A DNA stretch of 64,000 nt from Acidobacteriota bacterium (GTDB lineage Bacteria > Acidobacteriota > Terriglobia > Acidiferrales > UBA7541), in NCBI GenBank assembly GCA_013286165.1, contig JABDGF010000001.1, forward strand, positions 57,461 through 121,460. Direction: 5' to 3'. Position 1 is the stretch's first letter. Every line of letters begins with the position of its first letter. The notes under the pieces were generated by a model that saw only the letters and a program-made list of their open reading frames with translations, did no database searches and was not told the DNA's origin. Positions 17,630-25,672 of the stretch are shown one piece after another. The translations under genes were made by a program, and so were the position numbers.

Positions 17630-19567
17630 TTACGCCGTTGCCGGCTTCTCGCCCTTCGCCATGCCCGGAATCGGGCGCGGCTCAGGCCGCAACGAAAGCT
17701 GCGGCTGCTCGGCTGGAACGCGCGGCGGAGTCGGTGGCGGCAGAATCTTCTCCGGCAGCGGTTTGCCCTCAATCAAAAGCTTCAGTTCGATCGCATCCAG
17801 CACTTCGCGATCCAGCAACGCCTGCGCGATCCGTTCGAGCACGTCGCGCTGCGTTTCCAGAATGTTCCGCGCCTTCTGATAACCGGTCGTCACGATGCTT
17901 CGGACTTCGCCGTCGATCTTGATCGCCGTGTCTTCCGAATAATCGCGGTGCTGGTTGATCTCGCGGCCCAGGAAAATCGCCTCTTCCTTCTTGCCAAACG
18001 TCAGCGGTCCAAGAACGCTCATGCCCCATTCGCAGACCATCTGCCGCGCGATTTCCGTGGCGCGTTCGATATCGTTACCCGCGCCCGTCGTGATGTGGTG
18101 CAGGAAGATTTCCTCGGCTGCGCGTCCGCCCATCAATACGGCCAGCTGCGCTTCCAGGAATTCCTTCGTGTAAGTGTGCTTGTCGTCGATCGGGAGCTGC
18201 ATCGTCACGCCCAGCGCCATGCCGCGCGGGATGATCGTCACCTTGTGCAACGGATCGGCGCCCGGCGTCACTGCAGCCACCAGTGCGTGGCCCGCCTCGT
18301 GATACGCCGTGTTGCGCTTCTCGTCGTCGGACAAAATCATCGACCGGCGCTCAACGCCCATCAACACTTTGTCCTTCGACATCTCAAAATCCACCATCGC
18401 CACAAGCTTCCGGTTCTGGCGCGCCGCCCACAGCGCGGATTCGTTCACCAGGTTCGCGAGGTCGGCGCCTGAAAATCCCGGAGTGCCGCGCGCGATCACC
18501 GAAAGATCCACATCGTCCGAGAGAGGAACTTTGCGAGTGTGTACGCGCAAAATGTCCTCGCGTCCCTTCACGTCCGGCCGCGGCACTACCACGCGGCGGT
18601 CGAAACGTCCCGGCCTCAACAGCGCCGGATCCAGCACGTCCGGACGGTTCGTCGCGGCGATCAGGATCACGCCTTCGTTCGATTCAAAGCCGTCCATTTC
18701 CACCAGCAGCGCGTTCAGCGTCTGCTCGCGTTCGTCGTGTCCGCCGCCCAATCCCGCACCGCGGTGGCGGCCCACAGCGTCGATTTCATCGATGAAAATG
18801 ATGCACGGCGCGTTCTTTTTGCCTTGCTCAAACAAATCGCGCACGCGGCTCGCGCCCACGCCGACAAACATCTCGACGAAGTCCGAACCCGAAATCGAGA
18901 AGAACGGCACATTCGCCTCGCCCGCAATCGCGCGAGCCAGCAAAGTCTTGCCCGTTCCCGGAGGCCCGACGAGCAACACGCCCTTCGGAATGCGCCCGCC
19001 CAGCTTTTGGAATTTTTGCGGATCTTTCAGGAAGTCGATAATTTCGTACAGCTCTTCCTTCGGCTCATCGATTCCAGCCACGTCTTTGAACGTCGCCTTC
19101 TTCTGCTGCGCCGTCAACAAACGCGCACGCGACTTGCCGAAGCTCAGCGCTTTATTTCCGCCGGCCTGCATCTGGCGCATCATGAACACCCAAAACAGCA
19201 CCAGCAAAATCAGCGGCGCCATCGTGCCCAGCCAGCTCAGCCAGTCCGGATTTTTCGCTTCCTTGTAGTTGTACTTGACGTTGTGTTCGGTCAGCGACTT
19301 GGTGATGTCGGGGATCGCCGTGTTGGCCACCGTCACGTTGCGGAACCGGCCGCCTTCGCGATATTCACCCTGCAGTTCAGCGCTGTTCGGCGCGAGGATG
19401 ATCGTTACATCCTTCACGCTGCCGTTGGTCACCTTCGTCTGGAAATCGGAGTATTGCGGCTCATCGTCCTTCGCGCTCTGTCCGCCAGTGGACGCCATCT
19501 TCCACAGGAACACCGCGAGGACGATCATCAGGAGCCAGAAAAGAATCGTGCGTACCGTTGAGTTCAC
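17630..19567 (-). CDS. ftsH: ATP-dependent zinc metalloprotease FtsH
   Basis: 645 residues, starting at a GTG (19567) with a GGTGAGG site eight bases before it. Two membrane helices (about 8-24 and 113-131) flank a small periplasmic domain. The AAA+ domain has Walker A GPPGTGKT (201-208) and IIFIDEID. The zinc site is HEAGH at 423-427. The enzyme is a hexameric inner-membrane protease for misfolded and short-lived proteins. The C-terminus has a Pro-rich tail (PPPTPPRVP). It is last in the minus-strand group with tilS, in the conserved tilS-ftsH order, and is followed by a perfect terminator. Confidence 0.97.
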   Translation of the reverse strand: MNSTVRTILFWLLMIVLAVFLWKMASTGGQSAKDDEPQYSDFQTKVTNGSVKDVTIILAPNSAELQGEYREGGRFRNVTVANTAIPDITKSLTEHNVKYNYKEAKNPDWLSWLGTMAPLILLVLFWVFMMRQMQAGGNKALSFGKSRARLLTAQQKKATFKDVAGIDEPKEELYEIIDFLKDPQKFQKLGGRIPKGVLLVGPPGTGKTLLARAIAGEANVPFFSISGSDFVEMFVGVGASRVRDLFEQGKKNAPCIIFIDEIDAVGRHRGAGLGGGHDEREQTLNALLVEMDGFESNEGVILIAATNRPDVLDPALLRPGRFDRRVVVPRPDVKGREDILRVHTRKVPLSDDVDLSVIARGTPGFSGADLANLVNESALWAARQNRKLVAMVDFEMSKDKVLMGVERRSMILSDDEKRNTAYHEAGHALVAAVTPGADPLHKVTIIPRGMALGVTMQLPIDDKHTYTKEFLEAQLAVLMGGRAAEEIFLHHITTGAGNDIERATEIARQMVCEWGMSVLGPLTFGKKEEAIFLGREINQHRDYSEDTAIKIDGEVRSIVTTGYQKARNILETQRDVLERIAQALLDREVLDAIELKLLIEGKPLPEKILPPPTPPRVPAEQPQLSLRPEPRPIPGMAKGEKPATA

Positions 19568-19628
19568 CGAAATAACCTCACCCTCAGTTTACCAATACAA
19601 ATTAGATGCAGCTGCCTCTCGGGAATCT

Positions 19629-21146
19629 TCAATTTCCCCGATCGTCCGCAAAAGCCGCATCTTCAATCACTAATCCCATGCGTGTTGCCGACGATGCCAG
19701 GAAGTCTGCCGCGGGCGGCATCCCCAGCGCCCACACAATCCGCCCGCCGCTTTCCAGTACCGGCCATCCGGCTCGGTTGGCAGCCGGTACGCGACTCGCG
19801 AGCAGCAACTGTTTCAGTTTGCGCTCGTCGCGGCGTCCCTTCGGGCGATATGCGTCTCCGGGCCGCCAATTTCGCAAAACCAGCGGAAAATGCATCAAAT
19901 CCGCATCCAGCGCGACGGTATCGCTTTTAGTGTCCCTCTCCCTCTGTGACCAGTCAATTACTTTCAGGCAGATCGATGTGCCCAGTTCCGGAACGGAAAC
20001 AGTCGCTTCGCCGTTCGCCGGACGTTCGACCTGATATTGATACGAAACACTTTTCTCTGGAGTTCCACTCGCTGCGCGCACGGTCGGTTTCGGATCGGTA
20101 CTTCGGAACACCAGCGCGTCAAACACGCGTTCCAACGTAACTCTCCCCGGAAGCTCCACCCGACTCCCACTCGCCCCGCCGACTGCAAGGCGAATCGCCT
20201 GTTCCACATGTTCGGACGTCAATTCTCGAAGCTCACCGCGGATTCCTTGATAGAGACGCCTCACCAACCGTTCCGTAAGCGCTCGGAAAGGGCTGAAACG
20301 AATGTCGTTACTCGCACTCCGCGAAGTGGTCCGCTCGCTCGCGGCACCTAAGGGGCTTATTAGCGATCGCACATCGATCGAAAGCGCGCATTGTTCCACT
20401 CGCACCAGCTCGCGAAATCGCTCCTCGACCAGCTCATCCCAGAACTCGCCCTCTTCCCGCGCCAGCCGCGCCAGCGTCGAAAGGTGCTCCGCGATCGCCG
20501 AAGAAAATTCCGCGCTCAGCACCGGCATCAGTCGTTCGCGAATCCGCGCGCGGAGTCTCGCCGTATCGGAGTTCGACGAATCCTCCCGCCACGGCTGCCC
20601 GATCTCACGCAAGTAGCCGCGCAAATCTTGCCGACGCATTTCGATCAGTGGACGCACCATTGATCCCATCATCGGATAGATTCCCGCGAGCCCCGTCGGG
20701 CCCGTCCCTCGGATAATCTGCGCGAGCACCGTCTCTGCTTGATCGTCCGCAGTATGCGCAAGCGCTACGCGCGTCGCGCGGCCTGCGCCTACCAGCGATT
20801 CAAAAAACGCTCGGCGCAGCCTCCGCCCTGCGTCCTCAAGATTCCACCCGTTCCGCTCGCCCTCTGCGCGCACGTCCGCGCTCGCGCGAAAAAACTCAAC
20901 GCTCAGTCCTCTCGCGAGCTCCGCCACAAATCGTTCGTCGTCGTCAGACTCCGCTCCGCGCAGCCTGTGATTGAAGTGCGCCGCGAGCAGCACGATTCCC
21001 AGTTCGCTCTTCAGCGCCGCGAGCAACCGCAGCAGCGCCACCGAATCCGCGCCGCCGGAAACGGCCACAGCCACGCGGCTCCCCGCAGGCAGCATTCCGC
21101 CATTGCGAATTTTTTCGAGCGCGAATTGTTCGAAGGAACTTCTCAT
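19629..21146 (-). CDS. tilS: tRNA(Ile)-lysidine synthetase
   Basis: 505 residues from the ATG at 21146; an upstream TTG at 21185 adds 13 residues without better support. The PP-loop ATPase motif SGGADSVALL is near residue 30, followed by LLAAHFNHRLRG and a conserved ALAHTADDQAETVL. The C-terminal part is longer and less conserved, ending with a substrate-binding domain (LRNWRPGDAYRPKGRRDE, KLKQLL) seen in full-length TilS. The enzyme makes lysidine at position 34 of tRNA-Ile(CAU). It is followed by ftsH after 61 bases. Confidence 0.93.
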   Translation of the reverse strand: MRSSFEQFALEKIRNGGMLPAGSRVAVAVSGGADSVALLRLLAALKSELGIVLLAAHFNHRLRGAESDDDERFVAELARGLSVEFFRASADVRAEGERNGWNLEDAGRRLRRAFFESLVGAGRATRVALAHTADDQAETVLAQIIRGTGPTGLAGIYPMMGSMVRPLIEMRRQDLRGYLREIGQPWREDSSNSDTARLRARIRERLMPVLSAEFSSAIAEHLSTLARLAREEGEFWDELVEERFRELVRVEQCALSIDVRSLISPLGAASERTTSRSASNDIRFSPFRALTERLVRRLYQGIRGELRELTSEHVEQAIRLAVGGASGSRVELPGRVTLERVFDALVFRSTDPKPTVRAASGTPEKSVSYQYQVERPANGEATVSVPELGTSICLKVIDWSQRERDTKSDTVALDADLMHFPLVLRNWRPGDAYRPKGRRDERKLKQLLLASRVPAANRAGWPVLESGGRIVWALGMPPAADFLASSATRMGLVIEDAAFADDRGN

Positions 21147-21241
21147 CTGGGAATCAGTCGCAGAAGCAGCACTGTGCAAGCGCAACGCTTCGTCGAATGG
21201 TAGCAGCCGGATGGGTGTGGGTCGAGGTGCTGCGCCGCGGC

Positions 21242-21652
21242 TTACAGCCGGTCAGCCAGCTGCTGCGAGAATAATTCGCGGCTGTGCGAAATGCGCCGGT
21301 CGAGCGCTACCGCCGCGAAGTAAGAACAGCTTTCGCGCTCGCGCTCAAACCACGCAGCCAAGTCGGGCGCGACAGTGCGGGCCATGCGTCCAAGCATCGC
21401 CAGCACGTTGTAATACGCGCCTACTGCACGAATATCGGATTGATCGTCTTCCTGCTCAGGGCAGAGCTGCACCAGTTGTAGCAGTCGAGCGAAATCGTCC
21501 GCCTTCACCTTCTCGCTGGTGATGCCGGTCAATTCCTGCAGCCGCGTCGAAAGTTGCACGTTGCGCCTCGACGCTACGATCGCGCGGAAGTACCACACCA
21601 CAAACGGCAGCAGCGCCGCGATCGAGAACACGCAAATAATGATAGCCATCAT
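21242..21652 (-). CDS. Small membrane-anchored protein of unknown function
   Basis: 136 residues. An N-terminal hydrophobic helix (IIICVFSIAALLPFVVWYF, about 3-22) is followed by a basic stretch (RAIVASRRN) and a soluble helical domain, so it would be anchored with its body in the cytoplasm. No known motif is seen. Its ATG shares one base with the stop of the upstream 7-TM gene (TGATG), which indicates translational coupling and probable partnership. It precedes tilS by 95 bases. Confidence 0.7.
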   Translation of the reverse strand: MMAIIICVFSIAALLPFVVWYFRAIVASRRNVQLSTRLQELTGITSEKVKADDFARLLQLVQLCPEQEDDQSDIRAVGAYYNVLAMLGRMARTVAPDLAAWFERERESCSYFAAVALDRRISHSRELFSQQLADRL

Positions 21653-22350
21653 CAAGATCTTGGCGACAGTTGCGCCGGAATCAGCCGCGTGTCATCTGAA
21701 ACTCGCAAGAACGTATACGCCCACGCCGCCGGCAGCCAGACACCCAGGATCGGGAAAATCACGTGCAGCACGCTGGCTTCGAGCGTGGGGAAAAGGTTTC
21801 GGAGCGCGTAGGCGCCGGCCGTTGCGCTGAAGTAAATACCCAGCGCCAGCACCAGCTGGATCAGTCTCGCGCGCGTCTCGCGCAACTTCAATATTGCGCC
21901 CCACAGCAGGTACGTAAGCACTACGCCCACGAAGTAAAGGTTCTGACCCAACTCCACCACGAACCGGCTGGTCAAGTGATCTTGGTTCTGGCGAATCACC
22001 GCGTAGGAAAAGAACGCGGTCGCGCCCACCAGCACCGCTGCAGCCGTGCGGATGTGTTTGCCCACCGCCATTTCCTGAAAGACGTGCTGATACAACTGAA
22101 TGACCACGCAGAACAGGGAAATGGTTAGAAGACTTTCGGTGTAGTAATAAACGTAGGTGTATTGCTTGGAGGAGACGCCGTACTTACGAAGAAAATAGAA
22201 GTGCGCACACTGCACTAAACCGCAGCACAACATATACATCGCGATCGATAGGTAACGGCGGGCTTGACTCTTAGCGAATGCAGACACCACCACGACGACT
22301 TCCAATAGGAAGCCTGCGGTCCAAACTGTGTAGTCCATCGGGCCGAGCAT
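21652..22350 (-). CDS. Seven-helix membrane protein of unknown function
   Basis: 232 residues with about seven predicted membrane helices (starting at TVWTAGFLLEVVVVVSAF, ending HVIFPILGVWLPAAWAYTF). Between them are short loops with a tyrosine-rich stretch (KQYTYVYYYTES). No transporter or enzyme motif is recognisable. It overlaps the next gene by one base and heads the minus-strand group that includes tilS and ftsH. The start is the ATG at 22350; Met5 is an alternative. Confidence 0.7.
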   Translation of the reverse strand: MLGPMDYTVWTAGFLLEVVVVVSAFAKSQARRYLSIAMYMLCCGLVQCAHFYFLRKYGVSSKQYTYVYYYTESLLTISLFCVVIQLYQHVFQEMAVGKHIRTAAAVLVGATAFFSYAVIRQNQDHLTSRFVVELGQNLYFVGVVLTYLLWGAILKLRETRARLIQLVLALGIYFSATAGAYALRNLFPTLEASVLHVIFPILGVWLPAAWAYTFLRVSDDTRLIPAQLSPRS

Positions 22351-22416
22351 TCGGATCTTGTCCTAGCGCCTGACCCGCCCCCTCATTTCGGGGGTTTACC
22401 GCCAGTTAAGCGGCGA

Positions 22417-22635
22417 CTACCAAGGCGTAACGGGTACAGGCGATGACGTGTTCGACCACGGCGTCACAGGTACAGGCGACGACGTGTTCGTCCAAGGCGT
22501 TACAGGTACGGGCGACGATGTGTTCATCCACGGCGTCACGGGTACGGGCGACGACGTGTTTGCCAACGCAGACTTCACGCCCATTGCGCCGCAAACGACC
22601 AACATCGCCATCAGAACAACTGACTTCTTAGACAT
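22417..22635 (-). CDS. Secreted microprotein with four tandem 12-residue repeats
   Basis: 72 residues. A signal peptide (MSKKSVVLMAMLVVCGAMG to about SALA) is followed directly by NTSSPVPVTPW and then three further copies, each preceded by one variable residue (M, T, S). The stop codon comes right after the last Trp, so the mature protein is repeats only. A GGAGG site lies five bases before the ATG but within an inverted repeat (see the separate entry). The repeat units differ mostly at third codon positions, suggesting selection on the protein. I recognise no family. A structural or envelope peptide or a precursor of repeated short peptides are possible; neither is shown. Confidence 0.65.
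   Translation of the reverse strand: MSKKSVVLMAMLVVCGAMGVKSALANTSSPVPVTPWMNTSSPVPVTPWTNTSSPVPVTPWSNTSSPVPVTPW
22420..22563. repeat. Four tandem 36-bp repeats inside the microprotein gene
   Basis: Contiguous units at 22420-22455, 22456-22491, 22492-22527 and 22528-22563. They differ at only a few positions, mostly synonymous in the minus-strand frame. There are no spacers, so this is not a CRISPR array. Confidence 0.95.
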
Positions 22636-22672
22636 AGACTCCTCCGAGGGGAAACTTCGGAGCGGAGTCTAT
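22634..22672 (-). promoter_or_regulatory. Inverted repeat over the ribosome site and start of the repeat microprotein
   Basis: Outer arms ATAGACTCC (22634-22642) and GGAGTCTAT (22664-22672) are perfect for nine bases. Inner arms TCCGAGG / CTTCGGA are also paired with one wobble position. In the minus-strand mRNA the hairpin includes GGAGG and the AU of the AUG. A TTGACG at 22690-22695 (minus strand) and TAGACT at 22666-22671 form a possible promoter with an 18-base spacer, so the dyad could instead be a DNA operator overlapping the -10. Confidence 0.55.
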
Positions 22673-22850
22673 TTCAAAGTGACAAATACCGTCAAGGAGA
22701 GTTTGCGGGACGGAGAAACACCCCGGCTCAACTGCCCTCGGCAGTACTTTTTTCAGTTGTCGCCAAGCAGAATGCCGTCTGGGTTTGTGACGGTCAATGT
22801 TACGAAGGTACTATCGTTCCCGCCGTTTCCAATTTGCGAAAAGCCCCATT

Positions 22851-22905
22851 TTTAGGGCCTTTTCTTCACGTCCCGTAAAATCGCGCCCGGCCAAAAGGCC
22901 TTTTT
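22851..22905. terminator. Two short terminator-like hairpins between the microprotein and tRNA
   Basis: GCCC-(CATTTTTA)-GGGC with flanking A and T runs near 22842-22862, and GGCC-AAAA-GGCC followed by TTTTTCTT near 22889-22907. Both stems are short (4-5 pairs). The second runs into the -35 of the tRNA promoter. Their direction of action is uncertain. Confidence 0.3.
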
Positions 22906-22906
22906 C

Positions 22907-22935
22907 TTGACAGTAGGCCGGTTCGCCCGTAGCAT
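22907..22935 (+). promoter_or_regulatory. Sigma70 promoter of the tRNA-Met gene
   Basis: A perfect TTGACA at 22907-22912, a 17-base spacer and TAGCAT at 22930-22935. The -10 ends 15 bases before the tRNA, as expected for a short leader removed by RNase P. Confidence 0.8.
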
Positions 22936-22950
22936 CAAAAGCTGCCTCGT

Positions 22951-23025
22951 GCCGGTTTAGCTCAGTGGTAGAGCGAGGGTCTCATAATCCCTAGGCCGTG
23001 GGTTCGATTCCCCCAACCGGCACCA
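22951..23025 (+). tRNA. tRNA with CAT anticodon (Met)
   Basis: 75 bases including an encoded CCA. The acceptor arms GCCGGTT and AACCGGC pair perfectly, the D-arm starts GCTCAGTGGTAGAGC, and the anticodon loop is CTCATAA. The T-loop is TTCGATT; one T-stem pair (T/C at 50-64) is mismatched, as is 31-39 (T/T). The acceptor first pair is a normal G-C, which argues against initiator tRNA, leaving elongator Met or lysidine-modified Ile(CAU). The window also encodes TilS, but the identity cannot be decided by eye; elongator Met is the default. Confidence 0.93.
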
Positions 23026-23195
23026 TTTATTCCGCTTCCCTTCCCTGAATCCCAACTAAGTCTCCTGAAATCGCCCCAAATCACGTCCCGCCGCTGAACA
23101 TTAATTAGCGTCTTTTCGTCTATATCGATAGCGGCACTTCGACCGGGCCATGCGCAGCGGCCGATCGTTTCCGTTCTGGTGTCTTGGGGGGAATT

Positions 23196-25622
23196 ATGGG
23201 AAACCTGCTGTCCGATCTTCGCTACGGCTTCCGCACGCTTCGCAAGAATCCCGGCTTCGCTGCGGTCGCCGTCCTCGCTCTCGCGCTCGGCATCGGTGCC
23301 AACACCGCAATCTTCAGCGCGGTGTATGCCACGCTTCTCGAGCCGCTCCCCTATCCCCACTCCGAACAACTCGTGATGGTCTGGTCCACCATTCAGGGCG
23401 GAAAGAATTCCACCGCCGCCGGCGATTATCTCGATTGGGTTCGCTACAACTCCACGTTCCAATATCTCGGCGCATGGACAGGCGGCAACGTGAACCTCTC
23501 CACCTCCGGCCGACCCGAACGCATCGAAGTTTCCCACAGCACGCCAGGCTTCCAAGCTTCGATGGGCCACAAATTTTTATACGGCCGCGATTTTCTTCCC
23601 GAAGAAGGCGAGCCGGGCAAAGATCACGTCGCCATTCTCACCAATCGCATCTGGCGCAATCGATTCGATTCCGACAAGAACATCGTCGGCAAGCAATACT
23701 CGATGAACGGCGAGATGTACACCGTCGTCGGCGTAATGGCGCCCGGCCCCGCCGACAAGCTCAACAATGAAATGTACGTTCCCCTCGCGTTCACGCCCGA
23801 TCAGAAAAATCATGACTTTCATTGGCTGCTCTCGCTCGGACGCTTGAAGCCCGGCGTCACCATCGCGCAAGCCAACGCCGACATGCAGAACGTCGCCAAC
23901 CGCATCGCTCAGGAAAACCCGAAATCCAACACCGGTTGGGGCGTGAAAGTCGAACCGCTTCAAAATGATTTTCTCGATCGCGATGTCGTTCGCGCTCTTT
24001 GGCTCCTTTTGGGTGCCGCTGGCTTCGTCCTCCTTATCGCGTGTGCAAATATCGCGAATCTCCTCCTCGCTCGCGCCACCACGCGTCAACGGGAAGTTGC
24101 GGTGCGCGCTTCACTTGGCGCATCACGCGGCCGCCTGTTTGGTCAATTTCTCGCGGAGAGTCTCGCACTCTCGCTCGTCGGCTGCGTCGTGGGCATCGCT
24201 CTCGCGTGGGTCCTGGTGCGAATCATCATGGCTACGATGCCGCCCTTCACGCTGCCGTCCGAGGCGGACGTGCATATCAGCTTGCCCGTTCTCGCCTTCA
24301 CCATCGCCGCCAGCCTGCTCTCCGGCGTTCTGTTCGGATGCGTCCCCGCATGGCAGGCATCGCGGATGAATCTCAATGAAGTCCTGAAAGAAGGTGGCCG
24401 CGGCGGTGCAGCTGCCGGACGTCACGGCCTTCGCCGCGTTCTTGTCGTGCTGGAGTTCGCTCTCGCGCTCAGCCTTCTCACCGGCGGCGGCCTCGCGATT
24501 CACAGCCTTTGGAACGTCGCGCACGTCAATCTCGGCTTCAAATCCGATCACCTGCTTACTTTCTTTTTGCCCGTTCCCGACGGCCACCTGAAAGATCCCG
24601 TGCAAATCGTCAGCTTCTACCAGCAGCTTCACGATCGCGTCGTCGCGCTGCCCGGCGTCACTTCGATGTCCATCTCCGAAGGCATGCCCATGCAGGGCAC
24701 CAATTTCGGCATGCCGTTCACCATCGAAGGCCATGACGTTTCCGATCCATCCAAGCGCCCTGGCGCGGGCTTCAACATGGTCATGCCCGGATTCTTTGAC
24801 ACCTTCGGCATTCAAATCGTTAAAGGCCGTCCAATCACCGAACAAGACCGCGCCGGCGGCATGCAAGTCGCCGTCGTCAACGAAGCATTTGCCAAAAAAT
24901 ATTTCGACGGCGTCGATCCGCTCACGCAGCGCATTCTCGTCGAGCAACTCATTCCCGGAGTCACAAAGCTCGGTCCGGCCACGCCGTGGCAAATCGTCGG
25001 CGTCTATCGCAACGTGAAAAACGGTGGACCGAAGGGCGATGGCTTCCCCGAAATCGACGTACCCTTCACACAGAGCCCGTGGCCGCAAGCCGCTGTCGCC
25101 GTCCGCACCGTCGGAGATCCCGGCGCAGCCAGCAAGAGCATCGCGGATATCGTCCAGTCCTTCGATTCGAATCTGCCTCTCGCAGAAGTGAAAACGATGG
25201 ACCAGATCGTCGACGAAGCGAAGGGCACCGACCGCTTCGTGGCTCTGCTTTTCGGAGGATTCGCCGCGCTCGCGCTGCTGCTCGCCGCGCTCGGCATCTA
25301 CGGCGTGATGTCGTTCGCCGTCGCGCAACGCACGCACGAAATTGGCCTGCGCATGGCGCTCGGCGCGGATAGTTCGAATGTGCTGAAGCTGATCTTGCGG
25401 GAGGGAATGTTGCTCGCTATGCTGGGCGCGGCGCTCGGCTTGGTGGGCGCTTACTTCGTCGGCCGCGGAATGCAGTCGCTGTTTTTCGGCGTCGGCAAAA
25501 TCGACTTCACCGCTTTTTCAATCGTCGCCGTGTTGCTGATGATTTCCGCCGTGCTCGCCTGCTATGTGCCCGCGCATCGCGCGACGCGTGTCGATCCTAT
25601 GCAGGCCCTGCGCGACGAATAG
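23196..25622 (+). CDS. ADOP-type FtsX/MacB permease (first copy)
   Basis: 808 residues from the ATG at 23196, which has a GGGGGG site four bases before it; an upstream TTG is less likely. It opens MGNLLSDLRYGFRTLRKNPG, then a membrane helix ending [18 protein letters not shown], then a MacB-like periplasmic domain. An FtsX helix bundle follows ([20 protein letters not shown]), then a second helix and periplasmic domain, and a terminal FtsX bundle (MSFAVAQRTHEIGLRMALGA, VDPMQALRDE). This is the duplicated orphan permease family of Acidobacteria, which has no ATPase gene beside it. The cargo is unknown; peptides or lipids are guesses by analogy to MacB. Confidence 0.9.
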   Translation: MGNLLSDLRYGFRTLRKNPGFAAVAVLALALGIGANTAIFSAVYATLLEPLPYPHSEQLVMVWSTIQGGKNSTAAGDYLDWVRYNSTFQYLGAWTGGNVNLSTSGRPERIEVSHSTPGFQASMGHKFLYGRDFLPEEGEPGKDHVAILTNRIWRNRFDSDKNIVGKQYSMNGEMYTVVGVMAPGPADKLNNEMYVPLAFTPDQKNHDFHWLLSLGRLKPGVTIAQANADMQNVANRIAQENPKSNTGWGVKVEPLQNDFLDRDVVRALWLLLGAAGFVLLIACANIANLLLARATTRQREVAVRASLGASRGRLFGQFLAESLALSLVGCVVGIALAWVLVRIIMATMPPFTLPSEADVHISLPVLAFTIAASLLSGVLFGCVPAWQASRMNLNEVLKEGGRGGAAAGRHGLRRVLVVLEFALALSLLTGGGLAIHSLWNVAHVNLGFKSDHLLTFFLPVPDGHLKDPVQIVSFYQQLHDRVVALPGVTSMSISEGMPMQGTNFGMPFTIEGHDVSDPSKRPGAGFNMVMPGFFDTFGIQIVKGRPITEQDRAGGMQVAVVNEAFAKKYFDGVDPLTQRILVEQLIPGVTKLGPATPWQIVGVYRNVKNGGPKGDGFPEIDVPFTQSPWPQAAVAVRTVGDPGAASKSIADIVQSFDSNLPLAEVKTMDQIVDEAKGTDRFVALLFGGFAALALLLAALGIYGVMSFAVAQRTHEIGLRMALGADSSNVLKLILREGMLLAMLGAALGLVGAYFVGRGMQSLFFGVGKIDFTAFSIVAVLLMISAVLACYVPAHRATRVDPMQALRDE

Positions 25623-25638
25623 CCACCGGCGAATTCAA

Positions 25639-25664
25639 GGCGCGCACCCGATCAGACGCGCGCC
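25639..25664. terminator. Weak stem-loop between convergent ADOP and S9 peptidase genes
   Basis: GGCGCGC (25639-25645) pairs with GCGCGCC (25658-25664), with a 12-base loop. No T-tract follows on either strand. It lies between two convergent genes. Confidence 0.3.
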
Positions 25665-25672
25665 TCACTCGC

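Noticed and set aside
22420..22563. CRISPR-like array from the 36-bp repeats
   Set aside because: The four units are contiguous with no spacers, and they are in frame in a gene with a signal peptide and stop codon.
22448..22855. Plus-strand frame with GVTGTGDDVF repeats
   Set aside because: It has no good start or ribosome site, and its tail is not protein-like. The minus-strand frame has a signal peptide, ribosome site and a stop at the repeat end.
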